Positions 51,415 through 60,680 of a DNA stretch of 64,000 nucleotides are shown piece by piece; the first letter of the stretch is position 1, and every line of letters starts with the position of its first letter. The notes under the pieces are model-generated. The model saw only the letters and a program-made list of their open reading frames with translations. It was not told the DNA's origin and ran no database searches. The position numbers and the translations under genes were made by a program. The stretch is from Chryseobacterium formosense. Lineage in GTDB: Bacteria; Bacteroidota; Bacteroidia; Flavobacteriales; Weeksellaceae. The DNA is taken from NCBI RefSeq assembly GCF_900116415.1, contig NZ_FPAP01000003.1:186001-250000 (forward strand), in the 5' to 3' direction.

Positions 51415-52473
51415 TTAATTTAAATCAATAATTTTTCCTTTATCTGAACTTTCAAGGGCAGCTTCGATGATTTTCATATTTTGAACCACCTCATTTCCAA
51501 GCGAAGGTAAAGCATATCCGAAAACAATATGTTCATAAATCTGCTGATAGTAATTCATGTAATTTCCGGGCTCACTTGAAGTTAAAATTCTTTCTGTCAC
51601 TGAATTTTCATTAAAATAATTTAAGATTCCGTCGGCTTCTTTCAAAGGTTTCATCCAGTTTTCACCGTAGGTTGGAATTGCTCCTGCAACCAGTTCGTTT
51701 TCCTGATCATCAGTTCTTTCCTGTAAAAAGCTTCCGTTGCTGCCATGAATTTTGTAAGCATAATGATCTTCTTTGGTAAATACCGAAGATTTTAGTCTTA
51801 CTCTTAATTTATCTTTATAGTAAAGAATAATTTCAAAATAATCATTGGCAAAATTTTCACCTTTCATAGAGAAAACGTCGGCAAAAAGCTTTTCAGGATA
51901 GCCAAAAAACTGTGTTGCCTGATCTACAAGATGCGAACCTAGATCATGCACAGAACCCGAACCGCTTAACTCAGGATTTTCTTTGTGCTCTTTTGCACTA
52001 GGTTCAGTTCTGAATCGGTCAAAACGGATTTCTACCTCTTTTATATTCCCTAGTTTTCCTTCAGCCAAAATTTTCTGTACCTGAAGATAATCACGATCGA
52101 ATCTTCTGTTTTGATAAACACTTAGAAATAGATTTTTGCTTTCAGCTAAATTAACCAGTTCCTGAGCTTCAGAAACAGTTACCGTGAATGGTTTTTCAAC
52201 AATAACATTTTTTCCTGCCTCCAAAGCCATTTTCACATATTCATGATGAGTTTGAACCGGAGTATTTACCACCACAACTTCTAGATCTGCATTTTTCAGC
52301 ATTTCTTCTACCGAACGATAGATTGTTGCATCCGGATAATCAATTTTAGATTCTTCTTTTGAACGTTCTACGATTGCTGTGAGAAAAAATCCTGGATGTT
52401 GCTTTAAAAATGGTGCGTGAAATACTTTACCACTCATTCCAAAAGCACAAAGACCTACTTTTACCAATTGCAT
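51415..52473 (-). CDS. Gfo/Idh/MocA-family NAD(P)-dependent oxidoreductase
   Basis: A 352-residue dehydrogenase acting on a sugar or polyol. The opening QLVKVGLCAFGMSGKVFHAPF is the Rossmann dinucleotide loop (GxxGxxG-like variant). EKPF (about 91-94, the family's catalytic-lysine motif) and a C-terminal alpha/beta domain follow. The ATG at 52473 is preferred over 52491 because a -7 box TATCTTTG (52496 to 52489) overlaps the latter. Substrate unknown. Confidence 0.87.
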   Translation of the reverse strand: MQLVKVGLCAFGMSGKVFHAPFLKQHPGFFLTAIVERSKEESKIDYPDATIYRSVEEMLKNADLEVVVVNTPVQTHHEYVKMALEAGKNVIVEKPFTVTVSEAQELVNLAESKNLFLSVYQNRRFDRDYLQVQKILAEGKLGNIKEVEIRFDRFRTEPSAKEHKENPELSGSGSVHDLGSHLVDQATQFFGYPEKLFADVFSMKGENFANDYFEIILYYKDKLRVRLKSSVFTKEDHYAYKIHGSNGSFLQERTDDQENELVAGAIPTYGENWMKPLKEADGILNYFNENSVTERILTSSEPGNYMNYYQQIYEHIVFGYALPSLGNEVVQNMKIIEAALESSDKGKIIDLN

Positions 52474-52488
52474 AAGATTTATTTTTAA

Positions 52489-52496
52489 CAAAGATA
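52489..52496 (-). promoter_or_regulatory. -7 box TATCTTTG of the oxidoreductase gene
   Basis: TATCTTTG (52496 to 52489) is 15 bases before the ATG at 52473 and lies on top of the alternative start at 52491, which fixes the start. No suitably spaced -33 TTTG was seen. Confidence 0.45.
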
Positions 52497-52565
52497 TTTA
52501 AATTAAAAACAAATAATTTGACGAATTTTTATACTGATGTGGTATGATAAAAATCAGAAATTTAT

Positions 52566-52598
52566 TTTGAATTATTCTAAACAACAATCATACATTTG
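52566..52598 (+). promoter_or_regulatory. Promoter of the siderophore receptor (Bacteroidetes type)
   Basis: TTTG (52566-52569), a 21-base spacer and TACATTTG (52591-52598) form a near-consensus -33/-7 pair. The ATG is 30 bases further on at 52629. No Fur box could be confirmed by eye in the 155-bp gap. Confidence 0.6.
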
Positions 52599-52628
52599 CG
52601 CATTATTTAAAATCACTCTAAATAACTA

Positions 52629-54884
52629 ATGAAAAAACAAATTACCACATTAGGTTTTCTGATTATTTCGATAACAATCGGTGCACAACTAAAAAACACA
52701 GAAAGAGACACAATCAGAATAGAAAACATTGAAAATGTAAATATCTATAAAACCGGGAATCCTAATAAGATTACCCCAACCTCTACTAAAACCAATTTTA
52801 CGGTAATGGAAACTCCGCAGCCAATTGCCATAGTTTCCCATGATATTATTGAGCAGCAACAGGCAAAACAGCTAAGTGATGTACTGCAAAATGTAAACGG
52901 AATGTATGTTACTTCTTCCAGAGGAAATTCTCAGGATAGTTTCGGAGGACGTGGTTTCATTTTGGGTAATGATAATATGTTTAAAAACGGATCAAGAATC
53001 AACAGTGGTGTTTTTCCGGAAGTAAGCGGATTAGAAAGAGTGGAAGTTTTAAAAGGTGCGAATGCCATGCTTTACGGAAATACTGCTGCAGGAGGCGTGA
53101 TCAACATGGTTACCAAAAAGCCGAAGTTTGATTTCGGAGGAAGCATTGGTTTGAATGCTGGAAGCTGGAACTCTTATAAACCAACCGTTGATATTTACGG
53201 ACCGTTAACAAAAAATATTGCATTCAGAGTAAATGGAGCTTACGAATATGCTGAAAGTTTCAGAGACGTTGTACAATCTGAGAAATATTATTTTAATCCT
53301 TCTTTTCTTTTTAACTTGAGTGCGAAATCGCAATTAATTGTTGAAGCAGATTATCTTAAAAATAATTTCACACCCGATTTCGGAATCGGTGCAGTTGAAA
53401 ACAAAGATAAAAGCTATTCCCTGAATACGGGATTAGGAAGAAATGTATTTCTGGGAACAGACTGGCAATACCAAGATGTTGAGCAGGTTTCTACCAACGT
53501 AACATTTAATCATCAGTTCGACGAAAAATGGTCGTTGAATTCTACCGTTTCTTATCAGAATTATACAAAAGATTATTTTTCTACAGAAAGAGTTCAGTGG
53601 GGTTACACGGCAAATCCTAACCGACTTTCATGGAACAGACCGTTAAACAGAACTTATAATGAGCAAAATTATACTTCAGCACAGGTGAACTTGAATGGTG
53701 AATTCAATACCGGAAGCATTAACCATAAAGTTTTGATCGGAGCTGATGCAGATTATGGTGTTGCTGATTCTTACACTTATTTTAATCCTGCCAATAATAA
53801 AAATTACGGTACTAATTATTTTTATGGAACAAACGGAGGAACAGATCTTCTTTATTTAGACAATCCTGCAACCTGGGCAAGCGGAAGTATGCCTGATTCT
53901 CAGAAATTGGAAAAAACACGAGTTAATACCAGAAGAATCGGAGTTTACGCTCAGGATTTTGTAAGTCTTACCAAAGAATTTAAAGTAATTGCAGGATTGC
54001 GTTGGTCTTACATTGAAAATATGCCGACATTAAATACCAAATTCAAAACAGGAGTAAAAAGCGAAGTAAACAATTCGGCAACTTCTGATCAGGCTGTTTC
54101 ACCGAAAGTAGGTATTGTTTATAATCCTAATGAAAATCTTTCGGTATTTGCAACGTATACCAATTCTTTTGCAGCCAATACAGGATTAGATGCTTTCACC
54201 CTACAATCTTTAAAGCCATCAATGATAGACCAGTATGAAGTTGGTGCAAAGAAAAATATATGGAACAATGCACTTGCTGTAAACCTTTCTGTTTATCAGA
54301 TTTCATATAGAGATTTTTATCAGGCATATGTAGATCCTGCAACCAATTTAGCATCCACCGACCCAAGAAATTTAAAAGAATTTGTCGGTAAAATGAGAAG
54401 CCGAGGAGTAGAACTGGATATTACAGGAAATCCTACAACTAATTTGTCTATTATCGGAGGATTTTCTTACAACAATTCTGTGTATTTAGATACTCCTGAA
54501 AAAGTTGGCTATGTTGAAAAACAGAGATTGGTAAGAACACCTGCAACAACTGCAAACCTATCTGTATTTTATACATTTACGAGAGGAATAAAAGGATTAA
54601 AAATCGGAGCCGGAGCTTATTATATCGGTGACAGACTTGCAGGTTGGAATGATACAAAAACCGGAGCCAACAGTTTAGCGACCAGAAACGGAGTCAGCAG
54701 ATCTTTTGAGTTAAAAGATTTTACGACAGTTTCTATATCGGCAGGTTACGAATGGAAGAAATTCATGATTCAGGCGAAAGTCGGAAATTTATTTGATGTC
54801 GAAAATTACAATGTTCACGAAAACTATTCAGTAAATCCTATCACACCAAGAAATTACTATTTCACATTAACATACAAGCTTTAA
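52629..54884 (+). CDS. TonB-dependent siderophore receptor
   Basis: A 751-residue outer-membrane receptor. After a signal peptide ending near 20 (ITIGAQ), a plug domain carries the siderophore-receptor signatures PQPIAIVSHDIIEQQQ, SRGNSQDSFGGRGF and VEVLKGANAMLYGNTAAGGVINMVTKKP. The barrel follows and ends in NYYFTLTYKL, with a C-terminal hydrophobic residue typical of barrels. It would import a ferric siderophore with TonB energy. The next gene (86 bp on) is a PepSY-type membrane protein, a frequent neighbour that reduces or stores iron. Confidence 0.94.
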   Translation: MKKQITTLGFLIISITIGAQLKNTERDTIRIENIENVNIYKTGNPNKITPTSTKTNFTVMETPQPIAIVSHDIIEQQQAKQLSDVLQNVNGMYVTSSRGNSQDSFGGRGFILGNDNMFKNGSRINSGVFPEVSGLERVEVLKGANAMLYGNTAAGGVINMVTKKPKFDFGGSIGLNAGSWNSYKPTVDIYGPLTKNIAFRVNGAYEYAESFRDVVQSEKYYFNPSFLFNLSAKSQLIVEADYLKNNFTPDFGIGAVENKDKSYSLNTGLGRNVFLGTDWQYQDVEQVSTNVTFNHQFDEKWSLNSTVSYQNYTKDYFSTERVQWGYTANPNRLSWNRPLNRTYNEQNYTSAQVNLNGEFNTGSINHKVLIGADADYGVADSYTYFNPANNKNYGTNYFYGTNGGTDLLYLDNPATWASGSMPDSQKLEKTRVNTRRIGVYAQDFVSLTKEFKVIAGLRWSYIENMPTLNTKFKTGVKSEVNNSATSDQAVSPKVGIVYNPNENLSVFATYTNSFAANTGLDAFTLQSLKPSMIDQYEVGAKKNIWNNALAVNLSVYQISYRDFYQAYVDPATNLASTDPRNLKEFVGKMRSRGVELDITGNPTTNLSIIGGFSYNNSVYLDTPEKVGYVEKQRLVRTPATTANLSVFYTFTRGIKGLKIGAGAYYIGDRLAGWNDTKTGANSLATRNGVSRSFELKDFTTVSISAGYEWKKFMIQAKVGNLFDVENYNVHENYSVNPITPRNYYFTLTYKL

Positions 54885-54970
54885 ATTATTATTAAAATAA
54901 TTTTTCAGTTCAGAGTGGAAGTTGCAATTTTGCAGCTTTCACTTTTGAATTTTTACAACCTTTATTAAAT

Positions 54971-55486
54971 ATGGATAAAATTAAAGATACAAGAAGTTTC
55001 ATGAGGATTACCCACCGTTATCTGGGGTATTTCATGGCAGGAATAATGGTAATCTATGCTTTGAGCGGAGTTTTACTGATCTACAGAGATACAGATTTTT
55101 TGAAGAGAGAAAAGATTTATGACAAAATAATCGCCAAAAACCTGTCTGAAAAAGAGCTTGAAAAAGAACTGAAGATCAAGAATTTTGAAATCATTAAAAC
55201 TGAAAATAATATGGTTCAGTTCAAAGAAGGATCTTACAATTCTCTTACAGGAAAAGCACACTACACAAAAAAAGAACTTCCACTTTTTTTAGATAAAATG
55301 ACCAAGCTTCATAAAGCAAAATCTGCTGATCGCTTGTCTCCGTTAAATGCATTTTTCGGGATCTGTTTATTTTTCTTTGTACTATCAAGTTTCTGGATGT
55401 TCAATCCTAAAAGTAAGCCTTTTAAAAGAGGAATTAAATTTGCCATTGCTGGTTTAGTGATATCTATCATACTTCTGTTGGTATAA
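54971..55486 (+). CDS. PepSY-associated transmembrane protein
   Basis: A 171-residue protein with an N-terminal amphipathic/His region (FMRITHRYLGYFMAGIMVIYALSGVLLIYRD). That is the H-R-Y-x-G-x(n)-G pattern of PepSY-TM proteins, which bind heme near the membrane. Next come a soluble acidic middle and two helices near the C-terminus (about 123-143 and 150-170). Full-length PepSY_TM proteins are longer, with more helices, so this is the short form. Linked to the siderophore receptor upstream, it may reduce iron taken up. No metal ligand can be proved. Confidence 0.75.
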   Translation: MDKIKDTRSFMRITHRYLGYFMAGIMVIYALSGVLLIYRDTDFLKREKIYDKIIAKNLSEKELEKELKIKNFEIIKTENNMVQFKEGSYNSLTGKAHYTKKELPLFLDKMTKLHKAKSADRLSPLNAFFGICLFFFVLSSFWMFNPKSKPFKRGIKFAIAGLVISIILLLV

Positions 55487-55627
55487 ATGTACTTCCTGAT
55501 AATTATAACTGTACTTTTTATTTTTTTAATAATAAACTTATCTCAAATAAATGAAAAAATCTCCCTGAAATTAACTGAGTGGCACATTAATTGGATTTCA
55601 GTTTTCATCAAAAATAATAAACATTAA
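55487..55627 (+). CDS. Possible 46-aa small membrane protein
   Basis: A 47-codon frame starts with ATG directly after the PepSY stop codon (no gap). The product begins with a strong hydrophobic helix (MYFLIIITVLFIFLIINL) followed by a polar tail with two Trp. The zero gap favours cotranslation with the upstream gene. The sequence is AT-rich and could be chance. The following gene has its own start 19 bases on. Confidence 0.35.
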   Translation: MYFLIIITVLFIFLIINLSQINEKISLKLTEWHINWISVFIKNNKH

Positions 55628-55645
55628 TTATTAAAATTATAAATT

Positions 55646-56236
55646 ATGAAAAAGTTAATCTTTACAGGAATATTAGCTATCGCAGGTTTAGCTACTACAG
55701 CAAATGCACAGATCCAAAAAGGTAACTGGATGGTAGGAAGTAGCTTGCTTTCAAGTAATTTCGGTTTAAATACAGGAGCTGGATATGATATTAAACTTCA
55801 ACCGAGAGCAGCTTATTTTGTAGAAGATAATGTTGCTGTTGGGGGATATGTTACTTTAGGATTTTCAAAACCGGGAGCAGGACAATCTACACAGTTTGAT
55901 TACGGAGTTGGAGCTTTAGGTCGTTACTTCCTTTCTCCGGGTGAAAAAGGAGTTGATAATTTATTAAACCATGGTCGTTGGTTCTTCGAAGGTAACGTAG
56001 GTGTTGGAGGTTTCAATGTTGAAAACGGTATTTCTACTACAGGTTTAGATTTCGGAGTGGGTCCTGGTTATTCATACTTCATCACACCAAATATCGGTGT
56101 TGAAGGATTGGTAAAATATAATGGGGTAACAGGTTTTGGTAATGAAGGACTTACTTCAAGAATCAGTTTTAATGTTGGTTTCAGTATTTACTTGCCAACT
56201 TCAAAAGCTAAAGACGTTGCAAACGACGTAAGATAA
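55646..56236 (+). CDS. Small outer-membrane beta-barrel protein
   Basis: A 196-residue exported protein: signal MKKLIFTGILAIAGLATTANAQ, then alternating hydrophobic strands with aromatic ends (NWMVGSSLLSSNFGLNTG, VAVGGYVTLGFSK, RISFNVGFSIYLP). This is the OmpW/OmpX-like small-barrel pattern. The last strand ends IYLP before a short tail. No substrate is implied. A terminator follows at 56264. Confidence 0.82.
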   Translation: MKKLIFTGILAIAGLATTANAQIQKGNWMVGSSLLSSNFGLNTGAGYDIKLQPRAAYFVEDNVAVGGYVTLGFSKPGAGQSTQFDYGVGALGRYFLSPGEKGVDNLLNHGRWFFEGNVGVGGFNVENGISTTGLDFGVGPGYSYFITPNIGVEGLVKYNGVTGFGNEGLTSRISFNVGFSIYLPTSKAKDVANDVR

Positions 56237-56263
56237 GGATAAACTATTATCATAATAAACTAC

Positions 56264-56297
56264 AAAAGCGGTTCAGAAAATTTCTGAGCCGCTTTTT
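56264..56297. terminator. Terminator after the OMP gene
   Basis: AAAAGCGG-T-TCAGAAA pairs with TTTCTGA-G-CCGCTTTT around a single A, with a T-run after it. It stands between the OMP gene and the converging peroxiredoxin gene and can serve both. Confidence 0.85.
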
Positions 56298-56339
56298 CAA
56301 TTAAAACTAAACTATATATAATAAATAAAAAATCTAAGC

Positions 56340-56975
56340 CTATTTATTGGGTTGCGGTGTATATCGCAAATAAGGTTTTATTTCGGTAACCCCTTTCGGG
56401 AAAATATTTTTGGCATCTTCTGTAGAAATTGCAGGTGGAATAATGACGTCATCACCATCATTCCAGTTTACGGGAGTTGCGATTTTATGAGAATCTACCA
56501 ATTGTAATGAGTCTAAAACTCTATTGATCTCATTAAAATTTCTTCCTGTAGAAGCAGGATAAGTAATGATTAATCTAACTTTTTTCTCAGGATCAATAAT
56601 CAATAAAGAACGAACAGTTGCCGTTGCAGAAGCATTTGGGTGAATAAAATCATAAAGCTCTGAAACTTTTCTGTCTTTATCTGCAATGATCGGAAATTTC
56701 ACTTCCGTGTTCTGAGTTTCATTAATATCTTCAATCCATTTTTTATGATCTTCTACTCCATCTACACTCAAAGCAATCACTTTCGTATTCTTCTTTTCAA
56801 AATCAGCCTGTAATTTTGAAGTAAAACCTAACTCTGTCGTACAAACCGGAGTAAAATCTGCAGGATGAGAAAACAAAATTCCCCAGGAGTTTCCTAAATA
56901 TTCATAAAAATCAATATTTCCTATTGTTGAATCTGCCTGAAAGTTGGGTGCGGTATCTCCTAGTTTGATTGACAT
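56340..56975 (-). CDS. 1-Cys peroxiredoxin (Prx6 type)
   Basis: Reduces peroxides. The 211-residue protein has the peroxidatic Cys45 in HPADFTPVCTTELG, and the Prx6-specific C-terminal domain (TPVNWNDGDDVIIPP, then PKGVTEIKPYLRYTPQP). No resolving cysteine is seen, so the enzyme is of the one-cysteine kind. A -33/-7 promoter with exact 19-base spacing lies upstream (57029 to 56999). Confidence 0.95.
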   Translation of the reverse strand: MSIKLGDTAPNFQADSTIGNIDFYEYLGNSWGILFSHPADFTPVCTTELGFTSKLQADFEKKNTKVIALSVDGVEDHKKWIEDINETQNTEVKFPIIADKDRKVSELYDFIHPNASATATVRSLLIIDPEKKVRLIITYPASTGRNFNEINRVLDSLQLVDSHKIATPVNWNDGDDVIIPPAISTEDAKNIFPKGVTEIKPYLRYTPQPNK

Positions 56976-56998
56976 AATATTTTGTTTTATTAGTCTAC

Positions 56999-57029
56999 AA
57001 ATTTAATAGACTTTTTGTAACTGGCAAAA
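56999..57029 (-). promoter_or_regulatory. Consensus promoter of the peroxiredoxin gene
   Basis: On the minus strand TTTG (57029 to 57026), exactly 19 bases, then TAAATTTG (57006 to 56999). This is the best match to the Bacteroidetes consensus in the window. The ATG is at 56975. Confidence 0.7.
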
Positions 57030-57074
57030 TTTTTGCTTAAAAAAAATCTTAAAATAAAAATTTATTTCACATTT

Positions 57075-57953
57075 ATGGAAAATGGCTGGAGTTATATTGA
57101 TACGGTTTACAAAGTATTAGAAAACTGGTATTTTGCTTTTGCGAAGATTACCCCAAAACTTGTAGTAGGAATTCTGGTTTTCAGTTTTTTCTTAATAACA
57201 AGTAAATACCTGAGTAAGCTTGCAGTGAAAATCATGCACAAAGTATTTCCCAAGAGCAGAAATGAAGGTTCGGTTTTAACGATAATCGGTGTTTTCAGAT
57301 TTATCATTATTCTGATGGGAACTTTTATCGCCCTTGAAATTATGGGATTCAGCGGTTTTCTGTGGAAATTTATCGGAAGTTTAGGAGTTGCAGGGGTTAT
57401 TGCGGGAGTCGCTTTGAAAGATCTTGTTTCCAGTATTTTTTCAGGAATGTTGATTGGCATTGATAAAGCTTTTAAAGTAGGTGATTATATTATTCTCGGA
57501 AACAACTCAGGAACAGTGATGGATATTGGTTTTCTGACAACAAAAATTATCAGTGATGACGGAAAGAAGGTATATATTCCGAACCAGGTGATTTTTAATG
57601 CTCCGTTCTCAAATATTACAGCATCACCGCAAAGAAAAATCATTTTAGACTTTGAAATACCGGCAGATGAAGATATTGCAAAAGCACAAGAGGGAATTTT
57701 AGATGTAATTAAAAATCTTGACAATATTGATCGCATAGAAACTTCTGAAGTAATTTTCACAAGCTTAAAGCAGGGAATTTTCACCCTACAGGCAAAATTC
57801 TGGATTGCTGTAGGTTCTAATATGGTTCATATAAAAAGTGAAGCATTGATGAAAATAAAACAACGGCTGGATAAAGACGGAATTCCTTTGGTAACACCGA
57901 CCAGCATAAATTTGATTAGTCAAAATAATGATCAGCAAATTGCTAAGGATTAG
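57075..57953 (+). CDS. MscS-family mechanosensitive channel
   Basis: Releases solutes when membrane tension rises. From ATG 57075 the protein has 292 residues, close to E. coli MscS (286). It has three N-terminal helices, the pore helix FIGSLGVAGVIAGVALKDLVSSIFSG (Gly/Ala-packed TM3), and the cytoplasmic beta domain (VGDYIILGNNSGTVMDIGFLTTKI) with a C-terminal alpha/beta part. The upstream start at 57033 would add 14 charged residues and is rejected. Confidence 0.93.
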   Translation: MENGWSYIDTVYKVLENWYFAFAKITPKLVVGILVFSFFLITSKYLSKLAVKIMHKVFPKSRNEGSVLTIIGVFRFIIILMGTFIALEIMGFSGFLWKFIGSLGVAGVIAGVALKDLVSSIFSGMLIGIDKAFKVGDYIILGNNSGTVMDIGFLTTKIISDDGKKVYIPNQVIFNAPFSNITASPQRKIILDFEIPADEDIAKAQEGILDVIKNLDNIDRIETSEVIFTSLKQGIFTLQAKFWIAVGSNMVHIKSEALMKIKQRLDKDGIPLVTPTSINLISQNNDQQIAKD

Positions 57954-57963
57954 TTCGAAAGTT

Positions 57964-58000
57964 AAAAATCCGTCTCAGCTTTGGCCGAGACGGATTTTTT
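57964..58000. terminator. Bidirectional terminator
   Basis: A 13-bp perfect stem AAAAATCCGTCTC / GAGACGGATTTTT with a ten-base loop lies between the converging mscS and ppc genes. Confidence 0.9.
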
Positions 58001-58016
58001 TATGTTGTTTAATTTT

Positions 58017-60551
58017 TTAAGCCGAATTTCTGCTTGCGTTGATATTTCCAAACAATGACCGTGTCACCAGTTTTTCATACGCTTCTTTGTTACCTTCGCC
58101 CTTCTGAATCTTCATCAAAGCATATTGCTGAATACTCAATAAAGGCAAAACAATGCGCTCACGGATCTTAACAGATTTTCTGGAAAGCGGATCTTCCTGC
58201 TGAAGTAATTTAAATCCGGTCAATTCCAACATAATATCTTTAGAAAGTGAATATTCATCAAATAAAACATTCCAGAAAGCCCCGAATTTCGGATTATCCT
58301 TTATATAATAGGTCAGCGGAAAATACGTTTTATTCATACTCATCATCGAGTTTAAAACAAGTGTTTTAAAGAAGTCTGAACCTTTGTAAAGTTCTCTTAC
58401 TTCTTCAAATCTTCCCTGCTCTTTCATCTCCTGCATTGCAAATCCGAAACCGAAAAAACCGGGAACATTTTGCTTCAACTGAGACCATGACCCCACAAAT
58501 GGAATTGCACGGAGATCTTCAAACTTCAGCTCATTACCACCTCCTCTTTTTGAAGGGCGGCTTCCGATATTTGTTTTTCCGTAATATTCGAGGGTACTCA
58601 TTTCCTGAAGATAAGGAACGAACATCGGATGCGCTTTTAAATCTGAATATTTCTGATAGCTGATTTCAGCTAATTCTATGATTAAAGCTCTTTCTTTTTC
58701 CGTTAAATCTTTTTTGGAATTTTTGAAAACATCATTTTCTATTCCGGCCGTCAGAAGCTGTTCAAAATTGTATTTCGCCTGTTCTTTATTTCCGAAAATA
58801 CTTGTAATCGTTTGCCCCTGAATGGTAAGTTCAATTTTATTATTGGCAATTGTTTTTCCCTGGGAAGCGTAGAAATCATGGGTTTTCCCACCACCTCTTG
58901 CAGGCGGACCGCCTCTTCCGTCAAAGAAAATGACTTTAATTCCGTTTTCTTCTGATAATTTGGTTAAAACTTCTTTTGCTTTATAAATTTCCCAGTTCGC
59001 CTTCAGATAACCGCCATCTTTTGTCCCGTCTGAGAAGCCAAGCATAATGGTCTGTTGATTTCCTCTTCTTTCCAAATGTTTTTTGTAAATAGGATTCTGA
59101 TATAATTCGTTCATTACATTTTCAGCATTTGCAAGACCTTCCATTGTTTCAAAGAGCGGAACAATATCCATATTGATTTCCTCGTCATGATAACCGCAAA
59201 TTTTAAAAAATGCATACACATTCATCACATCTTTTACCGCATCGGAATTGGAGATAATGTAACGATTCATACCTCTCAATCCGTTCAGTTGCTGAATTTC
59301 TGAAACCTGAGAAACCGTCAGTAAAGTATCTTTTACAATATCTTCAAAATCATCAGGATTCACTTTTTCTGAGGTTTGAATTAATTGGTTAAATTTATCT
59401 TCAAAAGATGAATTGCTATTCCCATTAAGCTTTTCAAAAACCGTATCGATCACTTTCTGATGAATTCTGCTGTCTTGTCTTACATCTAAAGTTGCAAAGT
59501 GAGTTCCGAAGATTTTCACACGATCCTTAAAATCAAGCAACACCTCGATAAATAATGAATTATGCTGTTCTACTAGAATCTTCTCTGCTTCTTCAATTCT
59601 ATTTATGATATCGTCTGCTGTTATTTTTTCACTTCTGAAAATAGCCGAATACAGCTCATTGCTTAGCTTGGTTAAAACATCAGAAACCCCTCTGAAACTC
59701 AATCTTCTTCTAACCGATTTCAAATGGTTATAATATGCTTTCAAAATGGCCGAATGAAGCTCTTCTGCCACTCTTTTTGTAACATCTGCCGTTACAAACG
59801 GGTTTCCGTCGCGGTCACCTCCCGGCCAGAATCCAAGCTGGATCAGATCTTCATGCAGACGAAAGTGATCATTATTGAATGTTGATTTTATTTTGGTGAA
59901 AAGTTCACCAATCGAATCATAATACACATATCTCAGATAATAAATGATGCTCATTGCTTCATCAATCGGAGTGGGTTTTTCTTTATTAACAAAAGGAGTT
60001 TTTCCCAACTGTTGTAAAAGTGCATCAATGTTCGTAATTGAATCGGTCGTTATTGCATTTCTCAGATCATGCAAAATTCTCTGAACGGAATTCGGATAAA
60101 ACTGAGTAGGATGTGCCGTAAAAACAACTTTCACAGAGAAATCCTTCAGTTTTTCACGTACTTTCTCAAGCTTGTGGTCGTGATATGATCTTTCGTAAAG
60201 ATTGATAACCGTTCCGCTGTCACTTTCTGAATGGAGATTAGGAAATGCCGCATCTTCAATACTATCAAACAAAACTACCTGTCTTTCAATATATTGAATA
60301 ATTTTAAAAAGCAATTCAAGCTTTTGCTCCTCAGTTTCTAAATCAGTGTGATTTTTAAAAAATTCTTCGACAATTTCTACCGGAGTTTTTCCCTGATCGT
60401 AACCAATTTTACTTTCTTCACAGAGAAACGGAAGCAACATCCCGATATTCGTCATTTTATCATAAGGAAGGCTCATAAATAATGAATTGTAGATCTGGAA
60501 CTTATTTTCCACGATCTGCCTGAATTTTTCTGCGCGTTTGTCGTGTATCAT
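58017..60551 (-). CDS. ppc: Phosphoenolpyruvate carboxylase (divergent form)
   Basis: Carboxylates PEP to oxaloacetate, refilling the TCA cycle. The 844-residue protein has the catalytic His147 in FTAHPTQFYP (usually FTAHPTE-A-x-R), FWPGGDRDGNPFVT, the glycine-rich FFDGRGGPPARGGG and IGSRPSKRGGG (substrate arginines). The C-terminus ends in RNSA where the classical enzymes end in QNTG. It is about 40 residues shorter than E. coli PEPC. The core active-site residues remain, so it is probably active. Refilling oxaloacetate would complement acetate use from the module at 3316-14594. Confidence 0.9.
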   Translation of the reverse strand: MIHDKRAEKFRQIVENKFQIYNSLFMSLPYDKMTNIGMLLPFLCEESKIGYDQGKTPVEIVEEFFKNHTDLETEEQKLELLFKIIQYIERQVVLFDSIEDAAFPNLHSESDSGTVINLYERSYHDHKLEKVREKLKDFSVKVVFTAHPTQFYPNSVQRILHDLRNAITTDSITNIDALLQQLGKTPFVNKEKPTPIDEAMSIIYYLRYVYYDSIGELFTKIKSTFNNDHFRLHEDLIQLGFWPGGDRDGNPFVTADVTKRVAEELHSAILKAYYNHLKSVRRRLSFRGVSDVLTKLSNELYSAIFRSEKITADDIINRIEEAEKILVEQHNSLFIEVLLDFKDRVKIFGTHFATLDVRQDSRIHQKVIDTVFEKLNGNSNSSFEDKFNQLIQTSEKVNPDDFEDIVKDTLLTVSQVSEIQQLNGLRGMNRYIISNSDAVKDVMNVYAFFKICGYHDEEINMDIVPLFETMEGLANAENVMNELYQNPIYKKHLERRGNQQTIMLGFSDGTKDGGYLKANWEIYKAKEVLTKLSEENGIKVIFFDGRGGPPARGGGKTHDFYASQGKTIANNKIELTIQGQTITSIFGNKEQAKYNFEQLLTAGIENDVFKNSKKDLTEKERALIIELAEISYQKYSDLKAHPMFVPYLQEMSTLEYYGKTNIGSRPSKRGGGNELKFEDLRAIPFVGSWSQLKQNVPGFFGFGFAMQEMKEQGRFEEVRELYKGSDFFKTLVLNSMMSMNKTYFPLTYYIKDNPKFGAFWNVLFDEYSLSKDIMLELTGFKLLQQEDPLSRKSVKIRERIVLPLLSIQQYALMKIQKGEGNKEAYEKLVTRSLFGNINASRNSA

Positions 60552-60555
60552 ATAA

Positions 60556-60563
60556 CAAATGTG
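60556..60563 (-). promoter_or_regulatory. Imperfect -7 box CACATTTG abutting ppc
   Basis: CACATTTG (60563 to 60556, minus strand) is followed by TTAT and the ATG at 60551. The first base departs from TAnnTTTG, so this is weak. Confidence 0.3.
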
Positions 60564-60629
60564 GGAATTTTACAGGTAAATAACAATAAGAATTTAAAAC
60601 AAATATTAAATTATTGCATTAATATTAAT

Positions 60630-60637
60630 TAATTTTG
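60630..60637 (+). promoter_or_regulatory. -7 box TAATTTTG of the first lipoprotein gene
   Basis: TAATTTTG (60630-60637) precedes the ATG at 60681 by 43 bases. No correctly spaced -33 TTTG. Confidence 0.4.
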
Positions 60638-60680
60638 GGAATAACTCTCGTTAGCAATCATATAATAAAGCATCAATCCT

